Part shown: positions 1-6,696 of the stretch, piece after piece
How positions within the stretch are numbered: the stretch's first letter is position 1
How the letters are laid out: the number at the start of each line of letters is the position of its first letter
Source of the DNA: an uncultured Bacilli bacterium
GTDB taxonomy: Bacteria; Bacillota_I; Bacilli_A; RF39; UBA660
Assembly: GCA_947589375.1 (NCBI GenBank)
Contig: CANQAO010000060.1
Span: 1-6,818, forward strand
Length of the DNA stretch: 6,818 nucleotides
Direction of reading: 5' to 3'
Translations under genes and position numbers: made by a program
The notes under the pieces: model-generated
Database searches by the model: none
Seen by the model: only the letters and a program-made list of their open reading frames with translations
Told to the model about the DNA's origin: nothing

Positions 1-1947
1 CCCGCCCATTTTTCTACTGATTATGCCATTGATAAGGAAACTTATCTCCGCTGGTTTAAAGAAATCAAAGCTATGGGGGCAAACACTATTCGTGTTTATA
101 CCATTTTAAACGATGACTTTTATCAAGCTTTTTATGAATATAACAAAGATAATAAAGATCCTCTTTATTTAATTCATGGTTTATGGGTTAATGATTATAT
201 TCAATATTCTCGAAAAGAAGCTTATGATAAGGAATTTTTAGGGCAGTTTTTACATGATAGTAAAAAACTAGTCGATATTATTCACGGCAAAAGCCAAATT
301 GCGCTTGGTAATTATGCGGGTACCGGGGGCACAGGCTTTTTCTTCAAAGATATTTCTCCATGGGTAATTGGCTATATTTTAGGTGTTGAATGGGAAGATT
401 ATACTGTTGCATTTACCGATAATATCGATGTTGAAAAAAGTTCTTATAAAGGTAAATATATGTATACTTCAGATGATTCAACAGCCTTTGAAGCCATGCT
501 TGCTCAAGTAGGAGATAAAATTATTGAATATGAAAGTACAAGATATAAAGAGCAAAGATTAGTGGCTTTCTCAAATTGGCCAACAACTGATCCTTTTTAT
601 CATTCACAAGATTATGGACAATCAGCAGTTTATAAAGTGGCGGCTATTGATGTTGAACATATTTTATCGACTAAAAAAGTGATTTCCGGACAGTTTGCTT
701 CTTATCATGTTTATCCATATTATCCAGATTTCTTAAATCATCAAAGTGAATATAAAGATTATAAAGATGAAAATGGTAAGCGAAACACATACCGAGCTTA
801 TTTAGAAATGTTGAATAAACATCATTCTATTCCCGTAGTTATTAGTGAATTTGGAATTCCATCTTCACGTGGCATGGCCCATATGGATGAAAATACCGGC
901 AGAAATCAAGGAAGAATGACTGAAGAAGAACAAGGTAAAGCCTTAATAGAAGCTTATAAAGATATACGAAAAGCCGGAATTGATAATGCAGTTATTTTCT
1001 CTTGGCAAGATGAATGGTTTAAAAGAACATGGAATACGATGCATGCAGTTAATCTAACGAAAACTCCTTATTGGAGTGATTATCAAACAAATGAGCAGTC
1101 CTTTGGCCTATTAACATTTGATCCAGGTGAGAAAAAAAGCATTTGTTATGTCGATGGCGATGTTAAAGAGTGGGATAAAGATGATATTGTCTTTAAGGAT
1201 AAAGGTTTAACTATTTATAATAAATATGATGAAAAATTTGTTTATTTTAGAATTCATAAACAAGATTACAACAATGAAAAACTTTATATGCCAATTGATA
1301 TTACACCAAAAAGTGGTGCGAAAAAAAGTGTAGATCACAAAATTTCCTTTGATCGAAATGCCGATTTCTTGCTTATTTTAGATGGTAAAGATAATAGTAC
1401 GTTACTTGTTCAAGAAAGATATGATACATTGCATGCTAATTTTGGTTATAGACTAACGCAAACTAATAATTTTATAAATCCACCAAAGAAAAATAGCCCA
1501 AAATTTAAAAAGATAGAATTACTATTAAAAGAAATATTAATTAAAGATATTGTTGATAAAAATGATAAAACAGAACGTATTATAACTCCAGCAGTTACCT
1601 ACGATACTGGCAAGTTATTACATGGAAATGCCAATCCTGATAGTAAAGATTATAATTCTCTTGCTGACTTTATGATAAAGGGTGATAACATTGAAATTAG
1701 ACTCCCATGGCAGTTATTAAATTTTTCTGATCCATCTAATATGAAAATCCATGATGATTATTATAAAAATTATGGAATTGAAGAACTTGGAATTAATAAA
1801 ATGTATGTAGGAATTGGAACTGGAAAAGAAAAGATAAAAATGTCTAAAATTCCGCTAAAAGGTTGGGGTAGAAAAGTCACTTATCATGAAAGATTAAAAC
1901 AATCTTATTACATGATGAAAGATTTGTGGAAGGATAGTGAAGCCTAA
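1..1947 (+). CDS. Glycoside-hydrolase-like TIM-barrel protein with C-terminal beta-rich domain (5' end missing)
   Basis: The frame is open from base 1, so the gene starts upstream; the ATG at 73 is internal because the codons before it (..YLRWFKEIKA) continue the same fold into MGANTIRVY. 648 residues are visible. The first ~345 resemble a clan GH-A type barrel: NTIRVY on an early strand, ILGVEWED with a candidate acid/base Glu at bases 388-390, ASYHVYPYYPD, then VVISEFG with a candidate nucleophile Glu at 847-849, and FSWQDEWFKRTWN. From about base 1150 a second region begins with DGDVKEWD, the opening pattern of CBM9/DOMON-like sugar-binding beta sandwiches, and runs to the end. No membrane segment is visible; a signal or anchor, if any, lies in the missing part. 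It overlaps the HEAT gene by 1 nt, and the neighbouring polysaccharide synthase suggests it trims, transfers or binds the polymer. This role is inferred; the exact GH family and activity are not recognised. Confidence 0.8.
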   Translation, partial: PAHFSTDYAIDKETYLRWFKEIKAMGANTIRVYTILNDDFYQAFYEYNKDNKDPLYLIHGLWVNDYIQYSRKEAYDKEFLGQFLHDSKKLVDIIHGKSQIALGNYAGTGGTGFFFKDISPWVIGYILGVEWEDYTVAFTDNIDVEKSSYKGKYMYTSDDSTAFEAMLAQVGDKIIEYESTRYKEQRLVAFSNWPTTDPFYHSQDYGQSAVYKVAAIDVEHILSTKKVISGQFASYHVYPYYPDFLNHQSEYKDYKDENGKRNTYRAYLEMLNKHHSIPVVISEFGIPSSRGMAHMDENTGRNQGRMTEEEQGKALIEAYKDIRKAGIDNAVIFSWQDEWFKRTWNTMHAVNLTKTPYWSDYQTNEQSFGLLTFDPGEKKSICYVDGDVKEWDKDDIVFKDKGLTIYNKYDEKFVYFRIHKQDYNNEKLYMPIDITPKSGAKKSVDHKISFDRNADFLLILDGKDNSTLLVQERYDTLHANFGYRLTQTNNFINPPKKNSPKFKKIELLLKEILIKDIVDKNDKTERIITPAVTYDTGKLLHGNANPDSKDYNSLADFMIKGDNIEIRLPWQLLNFSDPSNMKIHDDYYKNYGIEELGINKMYVGIGTGKEKIKMSKIPLKGWGRKVTYHERLKQSYYMMKDLWKDSEA

Positions 1948-3068
1948 TGTTTGATGCAACATTTATTATCTATCTTTATATCGCAATTATTATTTCGACT
2001 ATTGCTTTTAGCTTTGGTTATAAAGCTTATGAAAACCATTTAAATAAAATTGGTAAAAAAAGAAAAGAAATATATAAAGATTTAATTACTGACCAAATCC
2101 AGATAATTGAAACTGGCAGCCGTAAAAAAGATCAGGACCATTTAAAGTATTTTAGTAAAAAGTTAAAAAACATCAATAATCTACTTATTTTTCAAGATAT
2201 TTTAAATGAATTAAAAGAGGAAAATCCAAGAGGTATTAAAAAATATTTAGTTAGATATTCAGAATTTTTTCAAACTTTAATGATGCACTATGATAAAAAA
2301 GAAACAATTTATAAAGCTTTTTATGCTTCTTTTCTAACTAAAAATTATCCTTTTGATAGATGTCGCAATAAATACATCGATGAAAAAATGATTTTATATT
2401 CGAATGATCCTTCAATTTATTGCCGTGAAAATGCGATGTTATATTTATATCAGCGTGCTTCTGGTCCTTTGATTATTCGGGCATTAAAATTAATGAGCCA
2501 GCGAAATTTATATTATAATCATAAGCTTTTGGCCAATGATTTATTAAAGTTTAAAGGTAATAAAGAAAGGTTTGAAAGACTTTTACTTAAAAACTTTCCA
2601 GAATTTTCTTCAGATGTTCAAATTGGAGTCATTAATTATTTAAGATTTTCGAGTCATGATTTAAATAAACAATTTATGAAAATGTTAATAAGTGAAAAAT
2701 ATGATAAAGAAGTTAATTTAGCTATTATTCGTTATTTTGGTCGTAATATTTATGTGCCTATTTTACCAGAACTCTTAAAATATCTTGATAGTGATGATCC
2801 TGAAAAATTGGAATATAAAATTATCGTGGCTCAAATATTAAGTGGATACGATGTTAAAGAAGTTCGTAAAAAATTAATCTTTTGTTTAAGAGATGTCAAC
2901 TGGCATGTTCGTAAAAATGCGGCTACTTCATTATCAAAGATGCATTTAACTAAACATAATCTTGAACAAATTAAACAAATTGATGATCGTTATGCAAATG
3001 AAATAGTTAAATATGTTTTTAAAACAACGGCCGAAGAAAGGAAAGATAAATATGTACGCGTTAATTGA
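1947..3068 (+). CDS. Membrane-anchored HEAT-repeat protein
   Basis: 373 residues. A single hydrophobic segment at about residues 5-25 is followed by a lysine-rich stretch (HLNKIGKKRK, 31-40), which by the positive-inside rule puts the long C-terminal part in the cytosol. That part is nearly all alpha-helical. HEAT-like units are seen at about 152-183 (DPSIYCRENAMLYLY..) and most clearly at 306-332 (RKKLIFCLRDVNWHVRKNAATSLSKM), with weaker helical pairs between. HEAT repeats are protein-binding scaffolds, so no enzymatic role is proposed. The start ATG shares its A with the stop of the upstream gene (TAATG), with GGAAGGA at 1928-1934 as a rather distant Shine-Dalgarno, so translation is probably coupled. 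The 3' end overlaps the glycosyltransferase by 17 nt. Its place between hydrolase-like protein and synthase suggests a synthase partner; that is inference. Confidence 0.82.
   Translation: MFDATFIIYLYIAIIISTIAFSFGYKAYENHLNKIGKKRKEIYKDLITDQIQIIETGSRKKDQDHLKYFSKKLKNINNLLIFQDILNELKEENPRGIKKYLVRYSEFFQTLMMHYDKKETIYKAFYASFLTKNYPFDRCRNKYIDEKMILYSNDPSIYCRENAMLYLYQRASGPLIIRALKLMSQRNLYYNHKLLANDLLKFKGNKERFERLLLKNFPEFSSDVQIGVINYLRFSSHDLNKQFMKMLISEKYDKEVNLAIIRYFGRNIYVPILPELLKYLDSDDPEKLEYKIIVAQILSGYDVKEVRKKLIFCLRDVNWHVRKNAATSLSKMHLTKHNLEQIKQIDDRYANEIVKYVFKTTAEERKDKYVRVN
3038..3042 (+). promoter_or_regulatory. Ribosome binding site that fixes the glycosyltransferase start
   Basis: AAGGA lies 9 nt before the ATG at 3052, inside the end of the HEAT gene. 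The more upstream in-frame ATG at 3013 has no such site and would add 13 basic residues (MFLKQRPKKGKIN) ahead of the membrane segment. The start at 3052 is therefore preferred. Confidence 0.75.
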
Positions 3069-4479
3069 ATTTGGTAAAGCTGCACTTGTCGTTGTCAATA
3101 TCTTTTTCGTTATTTACTTAATTGGCTATTCTACTTATCTTTTCTTGTGTTCAATTATTGGAAACTTCATGCTTCATAAACATCATAATTATCGCAAGTT
3201 AAGTAATTTGTTAAAAGATGATTATTATGTTCCCGTATCTATTTTAATCCCAGCTTATAATGAAGAATTAACTGTGGTAGAAACGGTAAAATCATTATTA
3301 GAATTAGAATATAAATTATATGAAATTATCGTCATTGATGATGGCAGTACGGATAAAACTGCTGAAAAATTAATCAAGTATTTTAACCTTAAAAAAGTAT
3401 CAAAACCAATTAGAAATCAAATAAAAACTAGTAAAGTTTTAGGTGTGTATGAGACTAATAAATTTAAAGCTAAAATCACTTTAATTAAAAAGGGAAATGG
3501 GGGCAAAGCTGATGCCTTAAATGTCGGCATAAATGCAGCCACTTTTCCTTATTTTACTTCTATTGATGCCGATTCTATGTTGCAAGCTGATTCGCTTGAA
3601 AATATTGTAAGACCAATTTTAGAAGATGAACGGGTAGTTGCCTGTGGTGGAGTTGTGCGAATTAACAATGGTCTAGATGTTGAAAATGGATATGTTAATG
3701 AATATCATTTACCTAAAGGAATATTAACTAGTATGCAAGTGCTAGAATATGATCGTTCTTTTTTAGCTTCGAGAATTTTGTTTGACCAGTTTAATGGTAA
3801 TTTAATTATATCTGGAGCCTTTGGTTTATTTAAAAAAGATATTGTTCTCGCTGCTGGTGGTTACGATCCTGGAACTGTCGGTGAAGACTTTGAATTAGTA
3901 ATGAAAATACATGTCTTTTGTAAAATGCATCAGATTGATTATTTAATTAAATATGTCCCAGAAGCGGTTTGCTGGTCACAAGTTCCAGAGACCATAACGG
4001 GTTTAATGAAACAACGTAGGCGATGGAATAAAGGACTATTGCAAGGAATGCTTAAATATAAAGAAGTGTTTTTCAATTATCGTTTTGGCGTACTAAGTTT
4101 TGTGTCCTTTTTATATTTTTTAATCTATGAATTATTATCACCATTTATTGAACTTTTTGGAATTTTTACTATGATTGTATCTTATTTCTTAGATTTATTA
4201 AATGTACCATTCATGATGATGTTTATGCTGATTTATATTTTGTTTGGGGGAATTCTCTCATTATGTACTTTCTTTGCCAGACTGCACATTGAAAATATAA
4301 AATTATCGTTTAGAGATATCATCAAAGCGATGTTACTATGTACTTTAGAAATTACGGTGTTAAGATTTATTATTTTACTAGCTAGATTTTCAGCATTTAT
4401 TGGTTATAAAAAAAGAAAGCATGAGTGGGATCGTGTGGAACGAATACGTATTGAATATAAATCATCAAAATTAAAATAA
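3052..4479 (+). CDS. Membrane-embedded family 2 glycosyltransferase (cellulose/hyaluronan/PNAG synthase-like)
   Basis: 475 residues from the preferred start. One membrane segment at about 9-32, a cytosolic GT-A domain at about 60-335, then roughly four membrane segments (about 344-366, 366-384, 385-407, 425-445). Hallmarks of processive GT2 synthases are all present: IDDGSTD with D96/D97 (nucleotide binding), GGKADALN at 150-157, DAD at 172-174 (metal site), GAFGLF at 255-260, GED at 277-279 (catalytic base position), and QRRRW at 321-325 (acceptor/translocation motif). About 50 residues separate DDGS from GGKADALN, longer than in PgaC/IcaA-type enzymes. The tail after the last membrane segment is only about 30 residues (KRKHEWDRVER..), so no PilZ domain is fused. 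It should polymerise a UDP-sugar and move the chain through the membrane. Substrate and polymer cannot be told from sequence. No BcsB-like or PgaB-like gene is in view. Confidence 0.92.
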   Translation: MYALIEFGKAALVVVNIFFVIYLIGYSTYLFLCSIIGNFMLHKHHNYRKLSNLLKDDYYVPVSILIPAYNEELTVVETVKSLLELEYKLYEIIVIDDGSTDKTAEKLIKYFNLKKVSKPIRNQIKTSKVLGVYETNKFKAKITLIKKGNGGKADALNVGINAATFPYFTSIDADSMLQADSLENIVRPILEDERVVACGGVVRINNGLDVENGYVNEYHLPKGILTSMQVLEYDRSFLASRILFDQFNGNLIISGAFGLFKKDIVLAAGGYDPGTVGEDFELVMKIHVFCKMHQIDYLIKYVPEAVCWSQVPETITGLMKQRRRWNKGLLQGMLKYKEVFFNYRFGVLSFVSFLYFLIYELLSPFIELFGIFTMIVSYFLDLLNVPFMMMFMLIYILFGGILSLCTFFARLHIENIKLSFRDIIKAMLLCTLEITVLRFIILLARFSAFIGYKKRKHEWDRVERIRIEYKSSKLK

Positions 4480-4480
4480 T

Positions 4481-4487
4481 AAGGAGG
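4481..4487 (+). promoter_or_regulatory. Strong Shine-Dalgarno of the HD-GYP-type gene
   Basis: AAGGAGG, a perfect match to the anti-Shine-Dalgarno, sits 8 nt before the ATG at 4496 and just after the glycosyltransferase stop (4477-4479). It is the strongest site in the operon, suggesting the last gene is translated efficiently and independently of upstream ribosomes. Confidence 0.8.
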
Positions 4488-4495
4488 CGGGCTGA

Positions 4496-5305
4496 ATGCT
4501 AGGATACTATAAAATTGACGAAAATGAATTAGCTAAATTAAATCTTCAATATAAAAATATTGAAGATAACATTTATGATTTATGCTGTCCTTTAGTCATT
4601 GGCAAACCATTGCCACCAGACTTAAAATGTCTTTATGAGACGCTAGAGATTCCAATTATTTCATATAAGCAAATAAATGATTTTGATTTTCAAAAATATG
4701 AACATTTAACTAAGTATTTAGATTATTTTTCGGAATATCTTAAATTAAATATTCCGATTGAACTTTTAGAGGAAAAAAGTCTAGGTCATTTATTAAGGGT
4801 TGGAAGATATGCGAAAGAATTAGCTGAAAAAATATCTTTAGATAAAAAAGAGGTCAAAGATATTTATATTGCCGCCTTATTTCACGATGTCGGTAAATAT
4901 TTAATCCCAAGTCAAATAGTAGGCAAAGAGGGGAAACTTACAGATCGGGAATTTGAATTAATGAAGAAACATAGTGAATATGCTTCAAGAATATTAAAAA
5001 ACTTTTTTTCGGATAATATTCTGACCATGATTCGCGAGCATCATGAAAGATGCAATAAAAATGGTTATCCAGATCACATTGTTCCAAGTCTAGGAGCGAA
5101 AATTATTGGGATTGCTGATAGTTATGATGCTATGATTTCTAACCGTGTATATCATCAAAAGAAAACTAAGGATGAAGCCTTAGCTGAACTATTAAGATGT
5201 AGCATGAGTGATTATAATGGTGGCAAAGGTATTTTATATGATAAATATTTAGTGGAAAAATTTATCGAATTACAAAATAAACAATTAGCTGATAGTATAA
5301 AATAA
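4496..5305 (+). CDS. HD-GYP-type cyclic dinucleotide phosphodiesterase-like protein
   Basis: 269 residues, soluble, no membrane segment. Residues ~95-260 form an HD-GYP-like domain: H98 in GHLLRVGRYA, HDVGK at 130-134, H159 in MKKHSEYA, HHER at 182-185, GYP at 190-192, and IADSYDAM at 206-213 followed by SNRVYH. The expected metal ligands are thus kept, so hydrolysis is plausible; the family commonly degrades cyclic-di-GMP. Two departures stand out: the usual HHERxDGxGYP reads HHERCNKNGYP (D to N, G to K), and the C-terminal part has extra residues around NGGKGIL (241-247). The first ~90 residues match no domain I recognise and contain a Cys pair (C30, C31). It is the last gene of the operon, 16 nt after the glycosyltransferase stop, so it probably tunes polysaccharide output; the actual substrate is not shown by the sequence. 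Confidence 0.87.
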   Translation: MLGYYKIDENELAKLNLQYKNIEDNIYDLCCPLVIGKPLPPDLKCLYETLEIPIISYKQINDFDFQKYEHLTKYLDYFSEYLKLNIPIELLEEKSLGHLLRVGRYAKELAEKISLDKKEVKDIYIAALFHDVGKYLIPSQIVGKEGKLTDREFELMKKHSEYASRILKNFFSDNILTMIREHHERCNKNGYPDHIVPSLGAKIIGIADSYDAMISNRVYHQKKTKDEALAELLRCSMSDYNGGKGILYDKYLVEKFIELQNKQLADSIK

Positions 5306-5352
5306 CAACATATTTTAAGTTTAGACTATTAACAAAGTTAAAAGATTTTGAA

Positions 5353-5407
5353 AAAAGCCTTTTTTCTTGATGTCTCCTAATTGGGGTTCACATCAAAAAA
5401 GGCTTTT
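5353..5407. terminator. Bidirectional intrinsic terminator between convergent genes
   Basis: Arms AAAAGCC-TTTTTT-GATGT (5353-5373, with a 3-nt CTT bulge at 5366-5368) and ACATC-AAAAAA-GGCTTTT (5390-5407) give 18 base pairs; CTCC and GGGG in the apical part can pair further around a TAATT loop. T-rich tracts follow the stem in both directions. It lies 48 nt after the HD-GYP gene stop, and its right arm runs into the stop codon of the RhuM gene (5406-5408), so it can serve both transcripts. Nothing else is seen in 5306-5352. Confidence 0.85.
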
Positions 5408-6431
5408 AAATTTTACTTTTTTCTATATTATTTGTTTTCTCTAATAATAAATCAAAATCCGATTTATATAGTTGATCTTGTTTAACACGATATTTTTCAA
5501 ATTCAGTAAGGGCTTTATCACAAGCAATTTCATGTGATATTGGACCGGCATCTTTTAAAATATCTCGATCATCGGCTAGTAAAAATTTATCTATTCTTAC
5601 TTTCCAATCTTCCATTGTCATAGGAATATGTTTACGTGCTCTGTTTTCAGCTATTTCTAAAAAAGCACTAACAATCCCTTCTAAATCTTGAATTTCTTTT
5701 TTAGATAAGTAATTTTTGGCTATGATAACATCTGATTTCATTATCTTACCATTAGGGGAATTTTTCCAAGTTGTTAAACCCATGTGTTCTTTTTTAGCAT
5801 TTGCTCTATCATAGATTATTTCCGCAGCTGTTTGTTTTGAAACAGCATAATGCATTTTATTTTGGACTTTTTTAAAAAAATCAAGAGAAACAGGTGATTT
5901 AGGATCATAGTCAATGCTTGTAGCATATATATCAGTTATTTTTTGATAAAACCTTCTTTCAGATAATCTTATTTCCCTTATTTCTTCCAGTAATTTTTCA
6001 AAATAATCTTGGTTTATGAAAGAACCATTTTCCATTCTTTCTTTATCTAAAACATACCCTTGAATTGTAAAAGTTTTTAAAACACTAGTAGCCCATCTTC
6101 TAAATTGTGTGGCTCTTAATGAATTAACCCTATAACCAACAGAAATAATCGCATCTAAATTATAAAATTCAGTTTGATATTTTTTGCCATCTTCGGCAGT
6201 ATGTTCCATTTTGGAACATACTGAATTTTTCTCTAATTCATTTTCTTTAAAAATATTATTTAAGTGTTTTGTTATTGCTGGCCTTTGAACGTTAAATAAT
6301 TCAGCCATTGCTTTTTGAGTCATCCAAAGTGTTTCGTTTTCATATCTTACTTGAATGCCTTTATCTTGTTCTTGAACTTTAAAAGTTATAAATTCTTCAG
6401 TGCTACTTCTTATCATTAAATCGTTATGCAT
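5406..6431 (-). CDS. RhuM family protein (SPI-3 RhuM-like; function unknown)
   Basis: 341 residues, a normal full length for the family. The N-terminal part (about 28-125) carries the diagnostic pattern: LWMTQKAMAELFNVQRPAITKHLNNIF (35-61), a winged/HTH-like segment, then NSVCSKMEHTAEDGKKYQTEFYNLDAIISVGYRVNS and ATQFRRWAT up to 115. The C-terminal half is helical, with HYAVSKQTAAEIIYDRA (194-210), a GLTTWKN stretch and a charged end (300-340). RhuM was named in Salmonella pathogenicity island 3, and relatives are spread among mobile and defence-rich regions; no biochemical role is established, so 'virulence protein' should not be read literally. The N-terminus suggests DNA binding (inference). 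The start at 6431 is supported by a strong ribosome site. It converges on the polysaccharide operon and shares its terminator. It contains a perfect palindrome at 6197-6223. Confidence 0.93.
   Translation of the reverse strand: MHNDLMIRSSTEEFITFKVQEQDKGIQVRYENETLWMTQKAMAELFNVQRPAITKHLNNIFKENELEKNSVCSKMEHTAEDGKKYQTEFYNLDAIISVGYRVNSLRATQFRRWATSVLKTFTIQGYVLDKERMENGSFINQDYFEKLLEEIREIRLSERRFYQKITDIYATSIDYDPKSPVSLDFFKKVQNKMHYAVSKQTAAEIIYDRANAKKEHMGLTTWKNSPNGKIMKSDVIIAKNYLSKKEIQDLEGIVSAFLEIAENRARKHIPMTMEDWKVRIDKFLLADDRDILKDAGPISHEIACDKALTEFEKYRVKQDQLYKSDFDLLLEKTNNIEKSKI
6197..6223. repeat. Perfect 12-bp-arm palindrome inside the RhuM gene
   Basis: CAGTATGTTCCA (6197-6208), a TTT spacer (6209-6211) and the exact reverse complement TGGAACATACTG (6212-6223). 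On the coding (minus) strand it covers codons 70-79 (SVCSKMEHTA), a stretch conserved in the protein family. In RNA it would form a 12-bp hairpin with an AAA loop. Partial overlap with protein-level conservation is clear, but the perfect symmetry needs particular synonymous codons. Confidence 0.9.
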
Positions 6432-6437
6432 GTAAAA

Positions 6438-6446
6438 CCTCCCCTT
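6438..6446 (-). promoter_or_regulatory. Ribosome binding site of the RhuM gene
   Basis: On the minus strand AAGGGGAGG ends 6 nt before the ATG at 6431-6429. No comparable site precedes the next in-frame Met (residue 6), so the annotated start is favoured. Confidence 0.8.
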
Positions 6447-6473
6447 TAAAGCAAAAATTCAAACATTGTTTCG

Positions 6474-6674
6474 CTAATTTAATTGTACCAAATCACTTAT
6501 GCGAAGTCTAGTGAATTTAGATATAAATTGTATAAAGTTATAAGCAGTAATCCATTTTTCTAAAGTTTTAAGAGGGACATTATATTGTTTAGCGGATAAA
6601 CTAGTAGATTTACCATGAAGACAAATATCTTCACATAATTTCTTTTTAAGTTCAATATTATAGTGCATTTGCAT
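6474..6674 (-). CDS. Small helix-turn-helix ORF, likely remnant of an IS3-type transposase OrfA
   Basis: 66 residues from the ATG at 6674. AAAGGA on the minus strand lies about 10 nt upstream of this ATG; the in-frame GTG at 6683 is only 1 nt from it and is unlikely to be used. Residues ~3-45 look like the N-terminal HTH of IS3/IS911-type OrfA: basic helix NIELKKKLCEDI, then STSLSAKQYNVPLKTLEKWITAYN (23-46). After N46 (about base 6537) the sequence (FIQFISKFTRL..) no longer resembles the family, and no other frame continues it; no OrfB, DDE motif or terminal inverted repeats are seen. It is therefore most likely a truncated relic, but a free-standing small DNA-binding protein cannot be excluded, since it has its own ribosome site and a candidate promoter, and lies 42 nt upstream of the RhuM gene on the same strand. 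Confidence 0.5.
   Translation of the reverse strand: MQMHYNIELKKKLCEDICLHGKSTSLSAKQYNVPLKTLEKWITAYNFIQFISKFTRLRISDLVQLN
6482..6510 (-). promoter_or_regulatory. Probable sigma-A-type promoter of the RhuM gene
   Basis: Minus strand: TAGACT (6510-6505, 4 of 6 matches to TTGACA), a 17-nt spacer ending in TGG, and TACAAT (6487-6482, 5 of 6 matches to TATAAT). The TG one base before the -10 makes it an extended -10 promoter. A start near 6475 would give a leader of about 45 nt. It lies within the last codons of the small upstream ORF, so the RhuM gene need not depend on readthrough. Confidence 0.55.
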
Positions 6675-6696
6675 AAAAAACACATCCTTTCATTGT

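Noticed and set aside
73..75. ATG as the start of the hydrolase-like gene
   Set aside because: The frame is open to base 1 and the preceding codons belong to the same conserved barrel segment, so this Met is internal.
754..780. FLAG-like peptide (DYKDENGK) in the hydrolase-like protein
   Set aside because: It is part of a continuous Lys/Asp-rich natural segment and is not the DYKDDDDK tag; no vector sequence surrounds it.
3013..3051. Longer glycosyltransferase start adding 13 residues
   Set aside because: No ribosome site precedes the ATG at 3013, while AAGGA lies 9 nt before the ATG at 3052.
3066..3068. TGA read as tryptophan (Mycoplasma code)
   Set aside because: Reading through would add only WIW before a TAA, and all other Trp codons in the window are TGG, as expected for the standard code.
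6675..6683. GTG start for the small HTH ORF
   Set aside because: The AAAGGA site is only 1 nt from this GTG, too close for initiation; the ATG at 6674 has normal spacing.
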